Assembly: GCA_021161625.1 (NCBI GenBank)
Contig: JAGHAG010000002.1
Location: 1-7,047 of the forward strand
DNA length: 7,047 nt
Source of the DNA: Elusimicrobiota bacterium
GTDB taxonomy: Bacteria > CG03
Direction of reading: 5' to 3'
Positions 6,976 to 7,047 of this stretch are shown here, one piece after another (position 1 is the stretch's first letter; the number at the start of each line of letters is the position of its first letter). Both the position numbers and the translations under genes were made by a program. The notes under the pieces are model-generated. The model did no database searches, was not told where the DNA came from, and saw only the letters and a list, made by a program, of their open reading frames with translations.

Positions 6976-7046
6976 GTTAAACCCAGATTTTTCATTAGAA
7001 AAATCTGTCCTTCGGACCGCCCTATCTCTGATAGGGCGGGGTTAAC
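6976..7046. repeat. Three-hairpin, cloverleaf-like palindromic cluster
   Basis: Three back-to-back hairpins lie inside a weaker closing stem. Hairpin 1 is CAGATTTTTC (6984-6993) with GAAAAATCTG (6998-7007), 10 bp around a 4-base loop. Hairpin 2 is GTCC (7007-7010) with GGAC (7014-7017). Hairpin 3 is CGCCCTATC (7018-7026) with GATAGGGCG (7030-7038), 9 bp around TCT. GTTAAACC (6976-6983) can close against GGGTTAAC (7039-7046) with one mismatch. On the minus strand hairpins 3 and 2 are followed by GATTTTTC, so they might help terminate a gene lying to the right of the window. It may equally be a REP-like mobile repeat. The function is not established. Confidence 0.7.
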
Positions 7047-7047
7047 C

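Larger units (their letters stand above)
6794..7047. other. Intergenic region upstream of plsC, no gene seen
   Basis: No convincing coding sequence is present on either strand; the plus-strand open frame here runs through repeat sequence and the antisense of plsC. From plsC outward it holds an 8-bp inverted repeat, an AT-rich dispersed repeat and a three-hairpin cluster at the edge. No clean sigma-70 promoter is recognisable. The repeat contains TTGAAT and TAGAAT hexamers on the minus strand, but 19 bases apart, which is weak support. The operon promoter may be here or beyond the window. Confidence 0.6.

Noticed and set aside
6683..7045. Plus-strand 120-codon open frame near the right edge
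   Set aside because: It runs antisense to plsC and then through the AT-rich repeat and hairpins; the product has no recognisable domain.
6976..7046. The 71-base cloverleaf as a tRNA gene
   Set aside because: The length and three-arm shape are suggestive, but loops are 3-4 bases, there is no 7-base anticodon loop, and no T-loop or D-loop consensus.

Overview
The window is an AT-rich bacterial segment (about one third G+C by eye) in which every supportable gene lies on the minus strand, so transcription runs from the right edge to the left. The conserved genes are bacterial: a PlsC-type acyltransferase, the terminal MEP-pathway enzyme IspH and a six-domain ribosomal protein S1. A large protein that ends like an outer-membrane beta-barrel implies a diderm (two-membrane) cell. 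The base composition, the divergent IspH and the dispersed AT-rich spacer repeats resemble genomes of uncultivated diderm candidate phyla (Omnitrophota-like lineages, for example). That placement is a guess from general impression, not from any search.

Layout, in order of transcription. Positions 7047-6794 hold no gene. This stretch contains a compact cluster of three hairpins at the window edge, one copy of an AT-rich dispersed repeat, and a shorter inverted repeat close to plsC. Then come plsC (6793-6212), ispH (6219-5398, overlapping plsC by 8 bases) and rpsA (5388-3751, its ribosome binding site overlapping the ispH stop codon). After an 81-base gap comes a 987-residue exported protein (3669-706). 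It combines a zinc-metallopeptidase-like domain, a TolB/PD40-like propeller and a C-terminal barrel. Its stop codon overlaps (GTGA) the start of a GTG-initiated FAD-dependent oxidoreductase that runs off the left edge (709-1).

The first three genes form the plsC-ispH-rpsA neighbourhood known from many bacteria (phospholipid, isoprenoid and translation housekeeping). The last two are accessory, and their overlap suggests translational coupling. The whole set is probably one leftward operon, possibly with an extra promoter before the large gene.

The most unusual feature is at the start of the large gene. A strong Shine-Dalgarno and ATG (3669) are followed at once by about 125 bases of the same AT-rich imperfect palindrome found upstream of plsC. 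It is read in frame as about 43 hydrophilic residues before the signal-peptide core. A dispersed repeat therefore appears to have become the N-terminal leader of an exported protein. The second unusual element is the three-hairpin, cloverleaf-like structure at 6976-7046.
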